From the NCBI GenBank assembly GCA_910589415.1, contig OU342636.1:44159735-44223734 (forward strand): a stretch of 64,000 nt of DNA. Direction: 5' to 3'. Made by a program: the position numbers and the translations under genes. The stretch comes from Malachius bipustulatus. Its lineage: Eukaryota > Arthropoda > Insecta > Coleoptera > Melyridae. The notes under the pieces are model-generated. The model was not told the origin of the DNA, did no database searches, and was given only the letters and a program-made list of their open reading frames with translations. Every line of letters starts with the position of its first letter. Position 1 is the first letter of the stretch. Below are positions 12,512-23,995 of the stretch, one piece after another.

Positions 12512-13190
12512 TACAGGGTGTCCTAGCTCATTCAAAGCGGTCTCTGTGAACCAAACGATGGATTTTTTCAAAAAAAAATTTGCATATTAAAGTACAGGAT
12601 CAAAATGACCATTATTTAAAATTATTTTGGACTATGCAGAGTGTCCCATATGACAGTGGCATATCAAAGTTATGTTTTTTTAAATGGAATGCTCCTATGT
12701 TATTGCATTTTTAGATTGTCTGAGAAGAGGATATAAGATTGGCTTTTACAGTTGGTGTTTTAATTGAGAAGTTTGTGAGTTATAAACAAGTGAAAATCGC
12801 CGTTTCTGAAGTTTAAAGTCCTGTACAACAGAAATGGCTCAAGATTGAGAAAAATGGCTTACATGTCCCTATTTTAACTTTCTATGTAGGTACTATTCTA
12901 TGGTAACGAAACATTTTTGTACTTTCTTTGTTTTTTTTTATTTCGCGACGCGTGGAGAAATCTCAGAATTTTTCAAGTTTTTTATCACCCTGTATACCTA
13001 AACATTTCATCTACATCATAAACTGTTACGTATGAAAAGTTAAAATCGGGACATGTAAGTGATATGCCACTGTCATATGGAGCACTCTGTATACTCCAAA
13101 ATAATTTTAAATTATGGCCAATGTGATCCTGTAGGTACTTAAATCTTGAAAAAAAAAATGTCCGGCTCGAATCAGCTGGAACACTCTGTA
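12512..13190. mobile_element. non-autonomous element with about 150-bp TIRs
   Basis: The left end TACAGGGTGTCC and right end (read inward) TACAGAGTGTTCC begin inverted arms of roughly 150 bp (12512-12675 and 13035-13190). Shared blocks include ACAGGATCA, TTTAAAATTATTTTGGA and CCATATGACAGTGGCATATCA. TA at both tips suggests a Tc1/mariner-like target site. The middle (TTTTTAGATTGTCTGAGAAG ... GAAAATCGC) matches, in reverse orientation, a repeat at about 49095-49210, so this is a family. No transposase frame is present. Confidence 0.7.
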
Positions 13191-14349
13191 TAGAAAAAAA
13201 AACTTATCCAAATATCCTCTAAAGATATTATCGGTTGAAATAAAAACAATGTAGATGTAAATTAATATAGAAATTATAATAGTGGCTAATAACACTCCAG
13301 TTCTAATTATTCAAGAACAGCGGCACAACTTTGATTCATTCCAGTTGTCGCTTTAATCTTGTTTTAGGTAATTGCAGTTAGTCTCCCACTTAAGCACAGA
13401 ACTAATATGCTCTAACATGCTACTTAACAGACTACTAACACATTGTAAATGCACTTGTGTAATGCAACCGTTGTAGGACCAATCACGACAGAACGTACGT
13501 AACATACACACAACTCTGGTAGGTACACCCAAGTCAGAGGCTTTCGTCCTGTTTTAGGTTTAGGTAATTTCTCTAATAACTAAGGTAAGTCTTCTAAGTG
13601 AGCGTCGGAGAATCATACAGACCTATAATAGTGCAATTATTCAAAATAAACATACAATCGTGTCACTATTCCGTAAATGGATATACAAAATAATAAAGGC
13701 TCACGAAATAATAAAATAAGTAAGGTATGTTAATTATTGAAGTCACACCAGAGAATAATCGAGATAAAAGTGCGCAGTAAATTTTATGATCCAAGCAAGC
13801 ACGCCTTGTGCTTAGCGTCTTATACCTTCTTATTGAGTACCTGGTTCATAAAATATACAATACAATTTACAATTTTCAATTAACAAATAGAAAATTTACA
13901 ATATGATTTAGAATACAATTTAGTAACTTTTTTCAGTAACTTGTTTCGATATCTCTAACGCGAAGCAAAATATCGATAATCCGATCTTTTTGCGAAGACG
14001 CAGTATAGGCAGGGCTTAGAGATCAAATTTCAGTTAGATAAAAAAAAGGGACCAGATAAAAAAAATTATTGAATTGATTATTTCATCCACTTTGAAATTA
14101 ACTAATTATTATTATTAAACAAAAAATACATAATAGTGTGACGAAGGAACACTGGCGAAATAATCTAGATTCGTGTTTGTTTTTATGGACCTTCTCTACA
14201 ATTATGATGAGTCAGCTAAATCGAAACATTTCCAGCACCATTCTTCTAAATGCCAGAATTGTTCTGCGCATGTTCAAAATCGCTTGGCTGTGCCTAGAGC
14301 TAGACGACTTCGATGGCACGTCTGGGATGATATAAAAACGGCGGCGTAG
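13191..14349. other. noncoding stretch
   Basis: No gene recognised on either strand; ordinary AT-rich sequence up to the abrupt start of the AC-rich non-LTR element near 14350. Confidence 0.5.
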
Positions 14350-15990
14350 CAGTGCACTCACAAAAACAAAACACACAGAAATCCCCCCCCCATCACACAC
14401 AAAAACAAAACCGCACACACACTCGCAGAGAAAGTGGAACTCTTCGCAGACTCCCTCCAAGAGCAGTTCGAAATCAACCAATTCCCAAACAGCGAAACAC
14501 AAGACACAGCCACAAAAGCCTCAGTCCACACCCACACAAAACCACATGACTCTCACCGACGTCGACGAAGTCAAAAACATCATCACACACCTCAAAAACA
14601 AAAAAGCCCCGGGAAAAGACGAAATTGGCAATATCCTTTTGAAACTACTCCCGGACTCATACACCCAACACATCACACAAATCTTCAACGCCTGCCTCAC
14701 ACAAAACTTTTTTCCACAACAATGGGAAAACGCCACAATCATACTCATACACAAGGCAGGGAAACCAAAAAAACACGCAGACAGTTACAGACCGATCAGC
14801 CTCCTCTCCTGCCTCGGCAAAACACTCGAAACAATCATCCTCACACGATTCAAAGAAACACTCGACGAGAAAAACACACTCCCCCCGGAACAATTCGGTT
14901 TTAGGGAGGGTTACTCCACCACACACCAAGCCGAAAGGCTCACATCACAAATCACCACGGGTCTCAAGCCTCAAAAACCACACTACACGGGCGCCGTCAT
15001 GCTAGACATTTCGAAGGCATTCGACAAGGTCTGGCACGACGGGCTGTTGTTCAAAATGAGATAACTCGGCCTGCCCACACACATCATCAAACTCACACAC
15101 TCCTTCTTAAACAACAGATCCTTCCAAATCCGAATCAAAAACCAACACTCAACCCAAAGAACCGCGAAAGCGGGAGTCCCTCAAGGTTCCCCACTATCCC
15201 CACACCTCTTCAACATCTACACAGCCGACATACCAAAACACCCAAACACACAACTCTACATGTACGCCGATGACACAGCCATCGCGTGCACACGACAAAA
15301 AACAGAACATATCGCAAAACACATCACAAAACACCTCGAATACATTTCCGACTGGGCGACCAGATGGAAAATCAAAGTCAACCCCGACAAAACACAAGCC
15401 ATCCTCTTCGGAGCAACAAAACACAAACATTTCCAACACAGAGTGGAGTTCGAGCACAAGATGCTCCCGTGGGCCCCAACGGTTAAATACCTCGGGCTCA
15501 CATACGACAAACAACTGGTCTGGAAAGACCACATACAACACAAAATCAGACAAGCCAGAGCCGCCCTCGGGCGCCTCTACCCACTCCTCAACAAACACAG
15601 CACACTAAACACAAAAAACAAACTCCTCATCTATACACAGGTAATCAGACCCGCCATCACATACGCCGCCCCCGCTTGGCACACATTCCCCAACCACACA
15701 CTACACAAACTCCAAGTCATCCAAAACAAAACACTCAGAAGCATCATACAAACGCCCCGTTCACAATGAGCAACGAGCAACTCCACACAGAACTCAACAT
15801 ACCCACACTCAAAACATACATGGAAAACATCACCAACACATTCAAACAAAACACACCGCTCCACGATAGCGAACACATACAAAACATAGTCATTGACTAA
15901 CACACCACTCAAAAACCACACCCCACATACATACAGCAAACACAAAAAACCCACCTCAAGAAAGACACACATTCCACACAACAGGAGTAA
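14350..15990 (+). pseudogene. jockey-type non-LTR retrotransposon, RT part
   Basis: 5'-truncated copy of a non-LTR retrotransposon that has lost the endonuclease. KVELFADSLQEQF near 14428 is the usual jockey linker. The RT then shows LKNKKAPGKDEIGN, SYRPISLLSCLGKTLE, EQFGFREGYSTTHQ and AVMLDISKAFDKVWHDG. A TAA at 15062-15064 interrupts the frame, which resumes with AGVPQGSPLSPHLFNIY and the catalytic YADD (15263-15274). VKYLGLTYDKQLVWKDH and RPAITYAAPAW belong to the thumb and C-terminal region. Two frameshifts are evident: one between the 14434 frame and the 14546 frame, and one near 15755, after which SNEQLHTELNIPTL continues in another frame to a stop at 15898-15900. The top strand is extremely rich in A and C, unlike the flanks. 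No poly(A) tail or target duplication could be fixed. Confidence 0.9.
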
Positions 15991-16773
15991 CAGTAAATTT
16001 ACTAACTCAATTTTCATTTATGTTCACAGTAGTGAGTTTAGTTTAGATCGAAGCGTCAAAGAGTAAAGAAGAATGAAGCTATTAGTTGTGTTAAAGAAGC
16101 AACAATAATTTGGAAGACTTTAAATTTGTGAATTAATAAAAAGTAAGAACATAACAATATTATGTGCCATACATGTCGACAATAACAGATTTCGGAACTT
16201 TATGCACTTTACTTGATGAGATTTCAATTTTGAATTATTTGACATATCGAGTGTAAGACTTGTTCTACCATAACGCTGCTAAATTTCGTCTTTACTCGGT
16301 GGCTCAGAAAATCGTGATGTAATAAAAAAAAATTACAAGAGGGTTTTGAATCTCATTACACAATAATAGTCTTAAGCAAGGCTCGTCGGAAGTCGTTTTG
16401 TTATTGACAACTTCCATATCTATATGCCGTTCACTTATTATAAAAGAATTGGGTTATGGTGTAGGGTGATAGAAATCACTGGGTATAACCGCTGTCAATC
16501 ACTTGCTGGAGTTGGGTTATGTCTCTTTTTTATGAGGTTGAAGTTTTATGACAACGAACAGGGACATAGTTGCAAAATGGATTCTTGATATTTTTGCTAT
16601 TCTTCTTATTATCTTTACGTCTTTATGGACTTTTTATTTTGGAACCTTTAGTCACGTTATTTTATGATATTGCAATCTTTATCTAGAAAGCAAACTCGTC
16701 AAGTCTAATAAGCTTGCCATAAATTATAACATGAGAAAAAAGTTTTATTGTATTTTGATATCTTAAAGGAACT
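15991..16773. other. noncoding stretch
   Basis: No gene recognised. The sequence reverts abruptly from AC-rich to normal AT-rich composition at about 15990. A direct-repeat word TTAAAGGAACT ends the stretch (16763-16773) and recurs at 17029-17039 on the other side of the next element. Confidence 0.5.
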
Positions 16774-17028
16774 AATTGTAGCGTTGGCCGGAGTAACGTT
16801 GTAACTTACATAATTTTTTGGAGTAATTTTTTCGATTCAGCACGTTTAAATGGGCAGAATGCTTCCACAAAGCTTTAATTGTTGCCTAATTTACCTTAAA
16901 TAATATTTAAACAATATTTCAAGAATCGCTAAATGAAAAAAACATTCCATTTAATAATGTTGCAAGGTACATTTTTTGAGTCTCATGTAAAAATGTAAGT
17001 TACAACGTTACTCCGACCAATGCTCCAA
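16774..17028. mobile_element. MITE with TIRs and 11-bp direct repeats
   Basis: The arms share CGGAGTAACGTTGTAACTTA (about 16789-16808 forward, inverted at about 16995-17014). Outer TIR bases are TTGTAGCGTTGG at the left and, read inward, TTGGAGCATTGG at the right. The element is bounded by identical TTAAAGGAACT words at 16763-16773 and 17029-17039. Two extra bases (AA) at the left leave the exact boundary uncertain by 2 nt. Direct repeats of 9-11 bp would fit a Mutator-like target duplication; the superfamily is inferred only. No coding capacity. Confidence 0.7.
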
Positions 17029-17074
17029 TTAAAGGAACTCTTAATTATAAAATAGATCAAAAATTAGTAATTAC

Positions 17075-17774
17075 TTATTTATTATTAAAAAATAGAACTT
17101 TAGGTAGGTACTGAATCGGCCAATCGACTACGGTCATGGTGATTGCCGATCTTATTATTGGTGATGGCTGTTTGGATCCATTCTGGTAGATCCATGTTTC
17201 GTCCAGGTACACGAACGTTACATTTTCACTCGAATTTTGATATTGTAAGTATTTTCTTAGAAAGGTAATTTTGGATGCAACGACATGCTTTTGTTCACAA
17301 AGAATTTTGCGTCCGTTCACATATTCATATTTATAGCTGAGATATTTAAGAATTTTAAATAAACTAGTTCTCCCCTTTTCAAAATCCAAATGTTTACGTT
17401 CGTCTTCCAAAAGTTTTCCTACAGTAAAATGTTCGTTTTTCAAGTTATATTGCCAAATCAGTCGTTGCGAATCTTTCCGAAACGTCAAATTTTCATGATT
17501 ATTGTCTGGTTTAGGTCGTCTGCCCAAAGGCTTAACTTCAAATTTATCATCCTGTTTAATTATTGTTTCAATCGCACTTACTGAATAGGTACTATAAAAG
17601 AGGAAAATTACGTAACATCATTTTATTAGGTGTACACTTAATAATACTTACACCCCAAATGTGTTTTACTTTCAATATGACTTGTCGTTCACTTAGGTTG
17701 TCATTTTCAGATTTAAATAACTTGAATGCCTTTTTTATACGAATTTTTTCTTCAATCGATATTAATTTCGGCAT
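17075..17774 (-). pseudogene. Tc1/IS630-like transposase remnant
   Basis: Two minus-strand frames together resemble the DDE transposase-like proteins that are multicopy in many insects. The N-terminal piece (17774 to 17592) begins MPKLISIEEKIRIKKAFK and contains NLSERQVILKVKHIWGVS, a helix-turn-helix-like start. The second frame (from about 17570, before LGRRPKP, down to 17075) has FEKGRTSLFKILKYLSYKYE, NGRKILCEQKHVVASKITFL and FVYLDETWIYQNGS. YLDETW carries the second DDE-type acidic residue. The C-terminal part with the last catalytic acid is missing after about 17075. The frame break near 17580 and the truncation make it a pseudogene. A MITE lies just beyond its 3' end and a 51-bp palindrome lies 75 bp from its 5' end. 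Confidence 0.8.
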
Positions 17775-17847
17775 TATGAAATTTATAATGTCAAAAAATT
17801 AATATTTTTCTACTCCCAACTTTTAATATGCATATTAAATATGAATC

Positions 17848-17900
17848 ACCAGTGCTTTAATGGGTCTCATTAAGATACAAATTTTCATTAAAGCACTGGT
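17848..17900. repeat. short palindrome, 15-bp perfect arms
   Basis: Left arm ACCAGTGCTTTAATG (17848-17862) and right arm CATTAAAGCACTGGT (17886-17900) are perfect reverse complements around a 23-base spacer. TCA occurs directly outside or overlapping both arms. It could be a minimal foldback element or collapsed transposon ends belonging to the neighbouring transposase relic. Confidence 0.75.
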
Positions 17901-18168
17901 CAAGCTATCCAATGGCAGAGGAGCATTTGCAATCGAATCGGTTCCTTTTCGCTCACGATCGGGTCGGCAAGCCAACCGAAGTCACAGAGTTGTCATACTC
18001 ACGACAAAAATTGCCTTGTGATATAAGTTCTGCATTTCTGAAAAAAAAATTCTGAACGTTTATTTAATTTAGAACATAAGTAACATTCAAAGAAAATTTA
18101 TCAAGATTTTATGTTACCTTAATTAATTTGATAAGTAGGTATATGGTGTAAAAGATGGGAAGATAAAG

Positions 18169-18402
18169 GGCCGGTTGTTCAAACGTAAATTAAAAATTTT
18201 CAGATAATTACTGATTTTAAATTGCAGATTTTGAGAATACGGCGAACATACTTAATGATCTTTCATTTTTAATCATTAATTAACTCTTCTTAAAGGAAGC
18301 AGAATTTATTTTCAGCAATATCAGACCAATAGTTTGATAATACAGGGCATTTTAAAATCAGTAATTATCTGAAAATTTTTAATTAACGTTTGAACAACCG
18401 GG
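18169..18402. mobile_element. MITE with about 52-bp near-perfect TIRs
   Basis: The left arm (about 18170-18221) starts CCGGTTGTTCAAACGT and runs through TTTTCAGATAATTACTGATT. The right arm (about 18351-18402) is its reverse complement with very few mismatches. The interior is about 130 bp, AT-rich and noncoding. Target duplication is not clear (AAAG-like bases on both sides). Confidence 0.8.
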
Positions 18403-18813
18403 CAAAAGTATTATATCATTCGTAGCGCTCCGTGATATAGTATTCAAAGCGGCAACGCTGCGACCCGCGTTGCGCAGTCATACAATATCGTAATTAATGG
18501 CTGTCAGTTATTAAAATTATTAATTAATCTCAAAATCGAAGCGTAAAATTCGGAATTCGAACTTCGCATAATAAAAATTACGCAGTAGTGAGTAGTGCCC
18601 TTTAAACTTGATACTAAAACATGTCTCAGCAGAATAATCTTAGCAACGAAGAGAGAATTTGGTACCTAATATGCGTAAGCAAATAGCAACCTATCTTAAA
18701 CTCAATGATCCGCAATTGTATATGGGTCATTGTTAAAATATATAATTTTTTTATCTTTTCTATGAAATAAAAAAGGGTCGTAGAAAAAATAGTGTATGGA
18801 ACTCGCAGATAAT

Positions 18814-18894
18814 GGCTATTAATACGCTCTTATGATGGTTAAGACACTCGCCTACGGCTCGTATCTTAACCATCATACTCGCGTATTAATAGCC
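18814..18894. repeat. 81-bp palindromic repeat
   Basis: GGCTATTAATACG (18814-18826) pairs with CGTATTAATAGCC (18882-18894), and TATGATGGTTAAGA (18831-18844) pairs with TCTTAACCATCATA. The centre is CTCGCCTACGGCTCGT (18847-18862). A second copy of this core with one change is at 28537-28552, so it is probably part of a dispersed repeat family. Confidence 0.8.
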
Positions 18895-18902
18895 TTCATT
18901 AT

Positions 18903-20114
18903 AAGCTCGTTGCATAATATACTATTATTTGACAGTTAGATAAAAATTTGTCCGAATAAAAATTATCCTAGATAATCTACTAAAACTTCAATTAGACAAC
19001 AAGGCTGTTAATCAGCTGAGGCAATTTGAGCGATTTGACAAGTGTCGGTGTTTACTTAACCTACAACACCTTGATCAGCTGATATTGTCAATCAAGATCT
19101 AGGGAGTTTTCATTTTTGTAAACCTAAAAACAAAAGTTCATGGCCTACCAATGCTTTTTTAATATGTGAACGGCATATATAATTAAGCAAGTAGATAAAA
19201 ATAGTTTGGCTCCTGATTTTATGCTACATTATATTCTACTAAATATCTTATTGACGCAATAGTAATTACAATCGATTGAATAATAAATTGTCGAAATAAT
19301 TCACCTCCAGAATTTAGAAAGGTGATTAATCGTGTATTCACACAAGACGCGGCAAGGACTCAGTTTGAACTGGCGCGGTTTCGAAGCGGAAACAACTTAA
19401 ATTGGTATAATTTCAACGATTAATTAGAAAAGTTTACAAAGTAATCAGTCACCTTTTGTTTGCAGGGAGATAAGAATGCGACTCCACCTGATCTTGAAAT
19501 TCGTTCACCATGTAACAGAACAGATAAATGTATAAAAATGTAAATAAATGTGAATTTAATTATTCTCTAAATCTTGGGAGACTAAACTTTTTCAAAATGC
19601 ATCTTTCATTTTTGAAGTAAATTAGCTTGGCAATTTTTACAGCCCAGAGGAAAATAAAAAGCTTGTCAGTCGATATCACTGAGGTGGACAGATTGCAGCA
19701 TTAATAGTAGGTACCTATACTTGAATAAAGTAAAATAAATAAAGAACGATATATTTCTTAATTTTCTAAAATTACTGAAAAATACAAATACATGTACAAA
19801 TACAAATCATGTTTCGAATTTTTTGATCCTCTTTAGCAAAAAATAGCTCAACTTTGAAGCACTACGTATAGATGGCTGTTTTATGTTTTTCATCATAAAA
19901 AGCTGTTTTTCTCGAAAACAGTTCACATTAGATTGATCAAAAGCACCTTTTTATGTAGAAAACATTGACAGTTTAAAACGTGCTTTCACAATGCCAATTT
20001 TCCCAGTGTCGTAGAAATTAGGGGCAAAAATTTTAAAAAATTTTCATGTAACACTAAAATCTACGCCACTGCCATATGAAGAGAAATTTAAATAGCTCTT
20101 AAAAAGTAAATAAT
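18903..20114. other. noncoding stretch
   Basis: No gene, terminal repeat or strong motif recognised on either strand. Confidence 0.5.
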
Positions 20115-21425
20115 ATTAGTGATAGGATGTGTACAAAAATTCAGTTTTATATCTCAAACGATTCTTGAGATATCGTCAAAAAAACGAAAAAAAAATTTTT
20201 GACACCCCCTATCTCGAAAACGGTGGGTTTGCCGTTAATAGGAACTTTTTTCTGAGAAAGTTTCATTTTTTACCATTTTCTTTTTTTGAGGTGATAGAGA
20301 ATCGTAAAATAAGTGGACTTTCGTCACAAAATATTTTTCAGAAAGACGGAAGACGGAGATAATAACGGAGATAGAAGTGTTCAAAGTTAAAATATCAAAA
20401 ACAGAATTCTGGGAATAACTTTAGGGTAGCTTGAGCGATATCGTTTCAATGTGTACACATAGTCCTGAGACCTGCGATCATTTTTAGAAAATAACTTTTT
20501 CCAAAACTGTCCAGCGGCATAGATGGGTGGTTGCCCCCATTTCCCCGCCCCAACTTCCATGCCTCTGGATACTTTGCACACATGATCATATTTATAAAAA
20601 ATACGTTCTAAGTTGAAAAGAAAAATCTCTAGTTTTAGGGTAGATGTAACACGTGACACTAAAAACATGAATAGTATGCCAGTGTTCATAAAACTGTGTG
20701 AGTTTATTGAGTGTTTTCTTAACAATAGTAGAAGCGGTAAAATTTTTAAGTGTCTCTTTTAATCTATTTTTGGCTTATTTTGAAAAATGAGTACATATTT
20801 TGTTTGTCCCCTTTTTAAGAGTTGTATCTTGAAAAGGTTTTGCCATTATAGTGTGATTCTTTTTTACCAGAAATATTCCAATATCTGGAAAAGTAAACAC
20901 TGTTAGAAAAATGTTTTTACCAAAAGTGGTTTTGTTCGGTGAGGGACATCGTTTGAACACAAAAACTGCCCTGCCCTCTCACCCCTTGCGAGGGAGTAAG
21001 GGTAGTCTTAAAATTTTGAATAACAACCCTTATTTTTTCGTGCGAATTTGTATTCAGCGACAAAAAATGCGCAAGATTTATGTGAAACATTTTTGCGATT
21101 AATCATAGATGGCATTGTAATCGACAAAAATTGATTGTTGTTAATTTCTCAAAATATCTCGAAAAGTAAGCACTCTGCAGAAAAATGTTTTTTTTTTTAC
21201 AAAAGTGGCTTTGATCGTTGGGGGACAATCGTTCGAACACAAAAACCACTTATACACTTATGCACTTATACACCCCTTCCGAAGGACTTTGAAATTTTAA
21301 ATAACAACCCCTATCTTTTCTTGCGACTGAAACATTTTTTCGCAATTTTTTTCGGTGAATACGAGTTCGCAATAAAAAATAGAGGTTAATATTCAATATT
21401 TCAAATTAACCCCCACTACCTCGTA
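20115..21425. repeat. diverged tandem/interspersed repeats
   Basis: A unit at about 20870-21100 and another at about 21150-21390 share the same order of words. These are ATATCTSGAAAAGTAA..., AGAAAAATGTTTTT, ACAAAAGTGGYTTTG, GGGACA(A)TCGTT(C/T)GAACACAAAAAC, then CCCCTT and AAATTTTRAATAACAACCC, with a period of about 270 bp. The part 20115-20340 (TTGAGATATCG, ACCCCCTATCTCGAAAACGG) looks like a more distant relative. Open frames across it are artefacts of the AT-rich repeat. Confidence 0.6.
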
Positions 21426-23020
21426 AGGGGATACGATTTTAAAGAAAAAAGAGCTGCTGTAAGAAATAATAGTTACGGTTTAATTAACAGAAAAAATATT
21501 TCCGTTTTTATGGGAAAACATAGCATTTGCGGAAATAATCGTTGGTCAAAATGTTGTTTATTGAATGTTACTAAAAATTAATTACCTGAAACCCGTTTTT
21601 CCACCAAATTGACTGTCTCGGGGACTATTTACCAAAATTCCTGACATGATATTTAAAATTTTACTACTGGCTTTTCTGTAATCTTATGGAAAACTAAAGA
21701 TTTCATGGCAAATGCATATTTTCCACGCTTGGTAAATTTCTCAAACTGAATAAGTCTCCAAAATTTGGTAAGGAAGCGTAGATACATTTTAGTTCGGCCA
21801 CATAATACTCGTATGTATACTTACTAAATTAGCAACCTGTATTTAGAGTTATTAACACCACAGAATAATAATTTATGATGGGCTCATTTCGACTTTTCTG
21901 GCCAGATAGACTATGCTAACTTTTTTCGACAGTCTCTGCGTTCGGAATATTTAACTCGACTTTTACAAAATAAGCGTACAGAAAAAAATACACGCTTTTT
22001 TACATTTTGTAGGCAACACCTCTATAGGTACATATAAAGAGAAATACCTGTAGGTATAAGTAAACCTTTGGTTTTGTACATATAAATTTGCTCGATTCGG
22101 AATTGTGGTTTGAAACAAATAACCTTTTAGAAATTCGAGTTCCGTTCCAATGAATGTTTGCTTTGTGAGTATTAGTTTCCATTAAATTTCCGGACCTGGA
22201 AGCATTTCTCTGCAAAGATAACCGATGTGCAATCGAAAAAAGCGATGGGAAAACCGATGTTGGGGCAGAGAAAAATTACTAAACAGAGATGGCCTGCGAA
22301 GCTAAGAGACCTTTATCGTTCAAAGGAAAGGAAAATAAATAAATATATCGTATTGGATTTCAAATTCCCCGATAAAAAATGCATTACCCAGACATACGGC
22401 TGGAAAAGCAAAGTTTCACATTGGCATCGCATGATGAACGATCTACCGGTATATTATTCATATATTGTATTATAATCTGTTTACGTTTTGACTGTACACT
22501 ATAATGAAATCGGAAAATAAAACTGATTTATGGACGCTGAAATACGTTTTTCCATTATTGTGGATCCAATTAATGAATCGGCCTAGTCGAATCCTTTAAA
22601 ACCGATCAATAAATAATGCTTGACCGAGCAAGAAATAGTTCCCGCAGGAAAAGCAATAAAAACCCTCACATAATACAGAAATCATGTTGAACGCGAAAAA
22701 CGAAAACGCTCATCACGTTTTTGTTTACCTTTAACAAGTTCACGATCGTTTAAATATTTACATTTGTGTAACGTTTTGTTAGTTTGTGTGTTCATAAAAT
22801 CACAGAATTGCAAAATAAGTAATTATTAATAATCTCTGGGTTAAAATATATTGATTAACAAATTATTCCCTGAACCCCTAGATTCTTGCACCAAAAAATA
22901 TTATGGGCATGAAAAACAGAGAGGACGAATTAACAGAGAAACGTGATCCGTTCTACCAAGGAGGAACGGTATGACAAGTCACCAATCAAGTTAGCAACAT
23001 TTTCGTCATAATAAGAAAAC
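21426..23020. other. noncoding stretch
   Basis: No recognised gene. Open frames such as 22227-22475 have no known motif or supporting signals. Confidence 0.45.
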
Positions 23021-23027
23021 CTGACCT

Positions 23028-23995
23028 CAAGGAACAGCGTCTTGTTGTAAAATTAGCTGTTAAACTTGGAAATATAGTCACTGAAACATTTACTATGCTC
23101 AACATGGTTTACGAATTACGGTGATGCTGCTACTACGCGTACGGCTTCTGTCAAGTGACATCGTCACAACGTTTTAAGGGTGATCGACAGTGGATTGAAG
23201 ACGGTGAGCGTCCTGGACGTCCTTACACTTCAACTGATAAGCCCCACGTCGATAGTTCAGCACCTTATTGCGGGAAATTCGAATATAACCATCAGGGAGC
23301 TTGTTGGTCATCAGTTGGTCTTGTTTTAGATCAGTAAGTAAGTGGGATATCACTTGGATCTTGTCACGAGATTTTGACCGAAAAAAAGATACACCGCGAT
23401 GCTGCGAAATAAAGTCGATCGCATGAAGGTTTGTCAGGAACTTCTTGATCGTTCAGAAGTTGATGAAACCTTCTTGGCAATGATCATAACAGGTTAAGAA
23501 TCATGGATTTACTGACAGTCCAATCGTACCAGTGGGTGGATGAAAAATCCCCCAGACCCAAAAATCTCGCCAAGTACAATGCGGCACCAGTACCTCCCCA
23601 GGGAGGTTCACAATGAACCAAACTCACTACACTGAAGTTCTAGAACGTCTGAAGGACGCTATTCATCGCAAAAAATTAGAAATGTGGAGGAGCGGAGACT
23701 GGTTTTTCCATCACGACAACGCTACAGCCCATTCAGCCCTCCAAACTCGTGAGTTTTTGGCCAAACACTCGATCACTGTTGGTTCCAATACAACCCTACT
23801 CACCTGACCTTTTTTCTCTACACGAGGGCCGTCTGATCCAGAATCGCCGAAAGCACCTCAGCCTTGTGGGCTTATTGTGCTTACACCCTTTGTTTCATGT
23901 CACCCGTATAATCAAATTGGACGCGGGAAAGTATCTGCAACGTGAAAAGAGACGTCCCAGGAAATTGACAATAACCTACCATACTCTTATATGAT
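23028..23995 (+). pseudogene. mariner transposase, decayed
   Basis: The deduced pieces follow the order of a mariner transposase (normally about 345 residues). EQRLVVKLAVKLGNIVTETF (from about 23032) is the N-terminal helix-turn-helix region, followed by RFKGDRQWIEDGERPGRP and TSTDK. A stretch around 23430-23510 contains a QELLDR-like piece and MIITG, the remnant of the (V)ITGDE block. NQTHYTEVLERLKDAIHRK and MWRSGDWFFHHDNATAHSAL (about 23680-23740) form the block carrying the second catalytic Asp (HHDNAxAH), then REFLAKHSI. The expected YSPDLxPxDF block with the third Asp is mutated and frame-shifted (near 23800). Many stops and indels make it inactive. TIRs and TA target sites were not located. 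Confidence 0.85.

Noticed and set aside
14352..15598. Several Thr/His/Pro- and Cys/Val-rich frames on both strands
   Set aside because: Shadows of the AC-rich jockey RT in other frames.
17848..17900. Palindrome as a rho-independent terminator or attenuator
   Set aside because: Eukaryotic transposon-rich context; such terminators are not expected.
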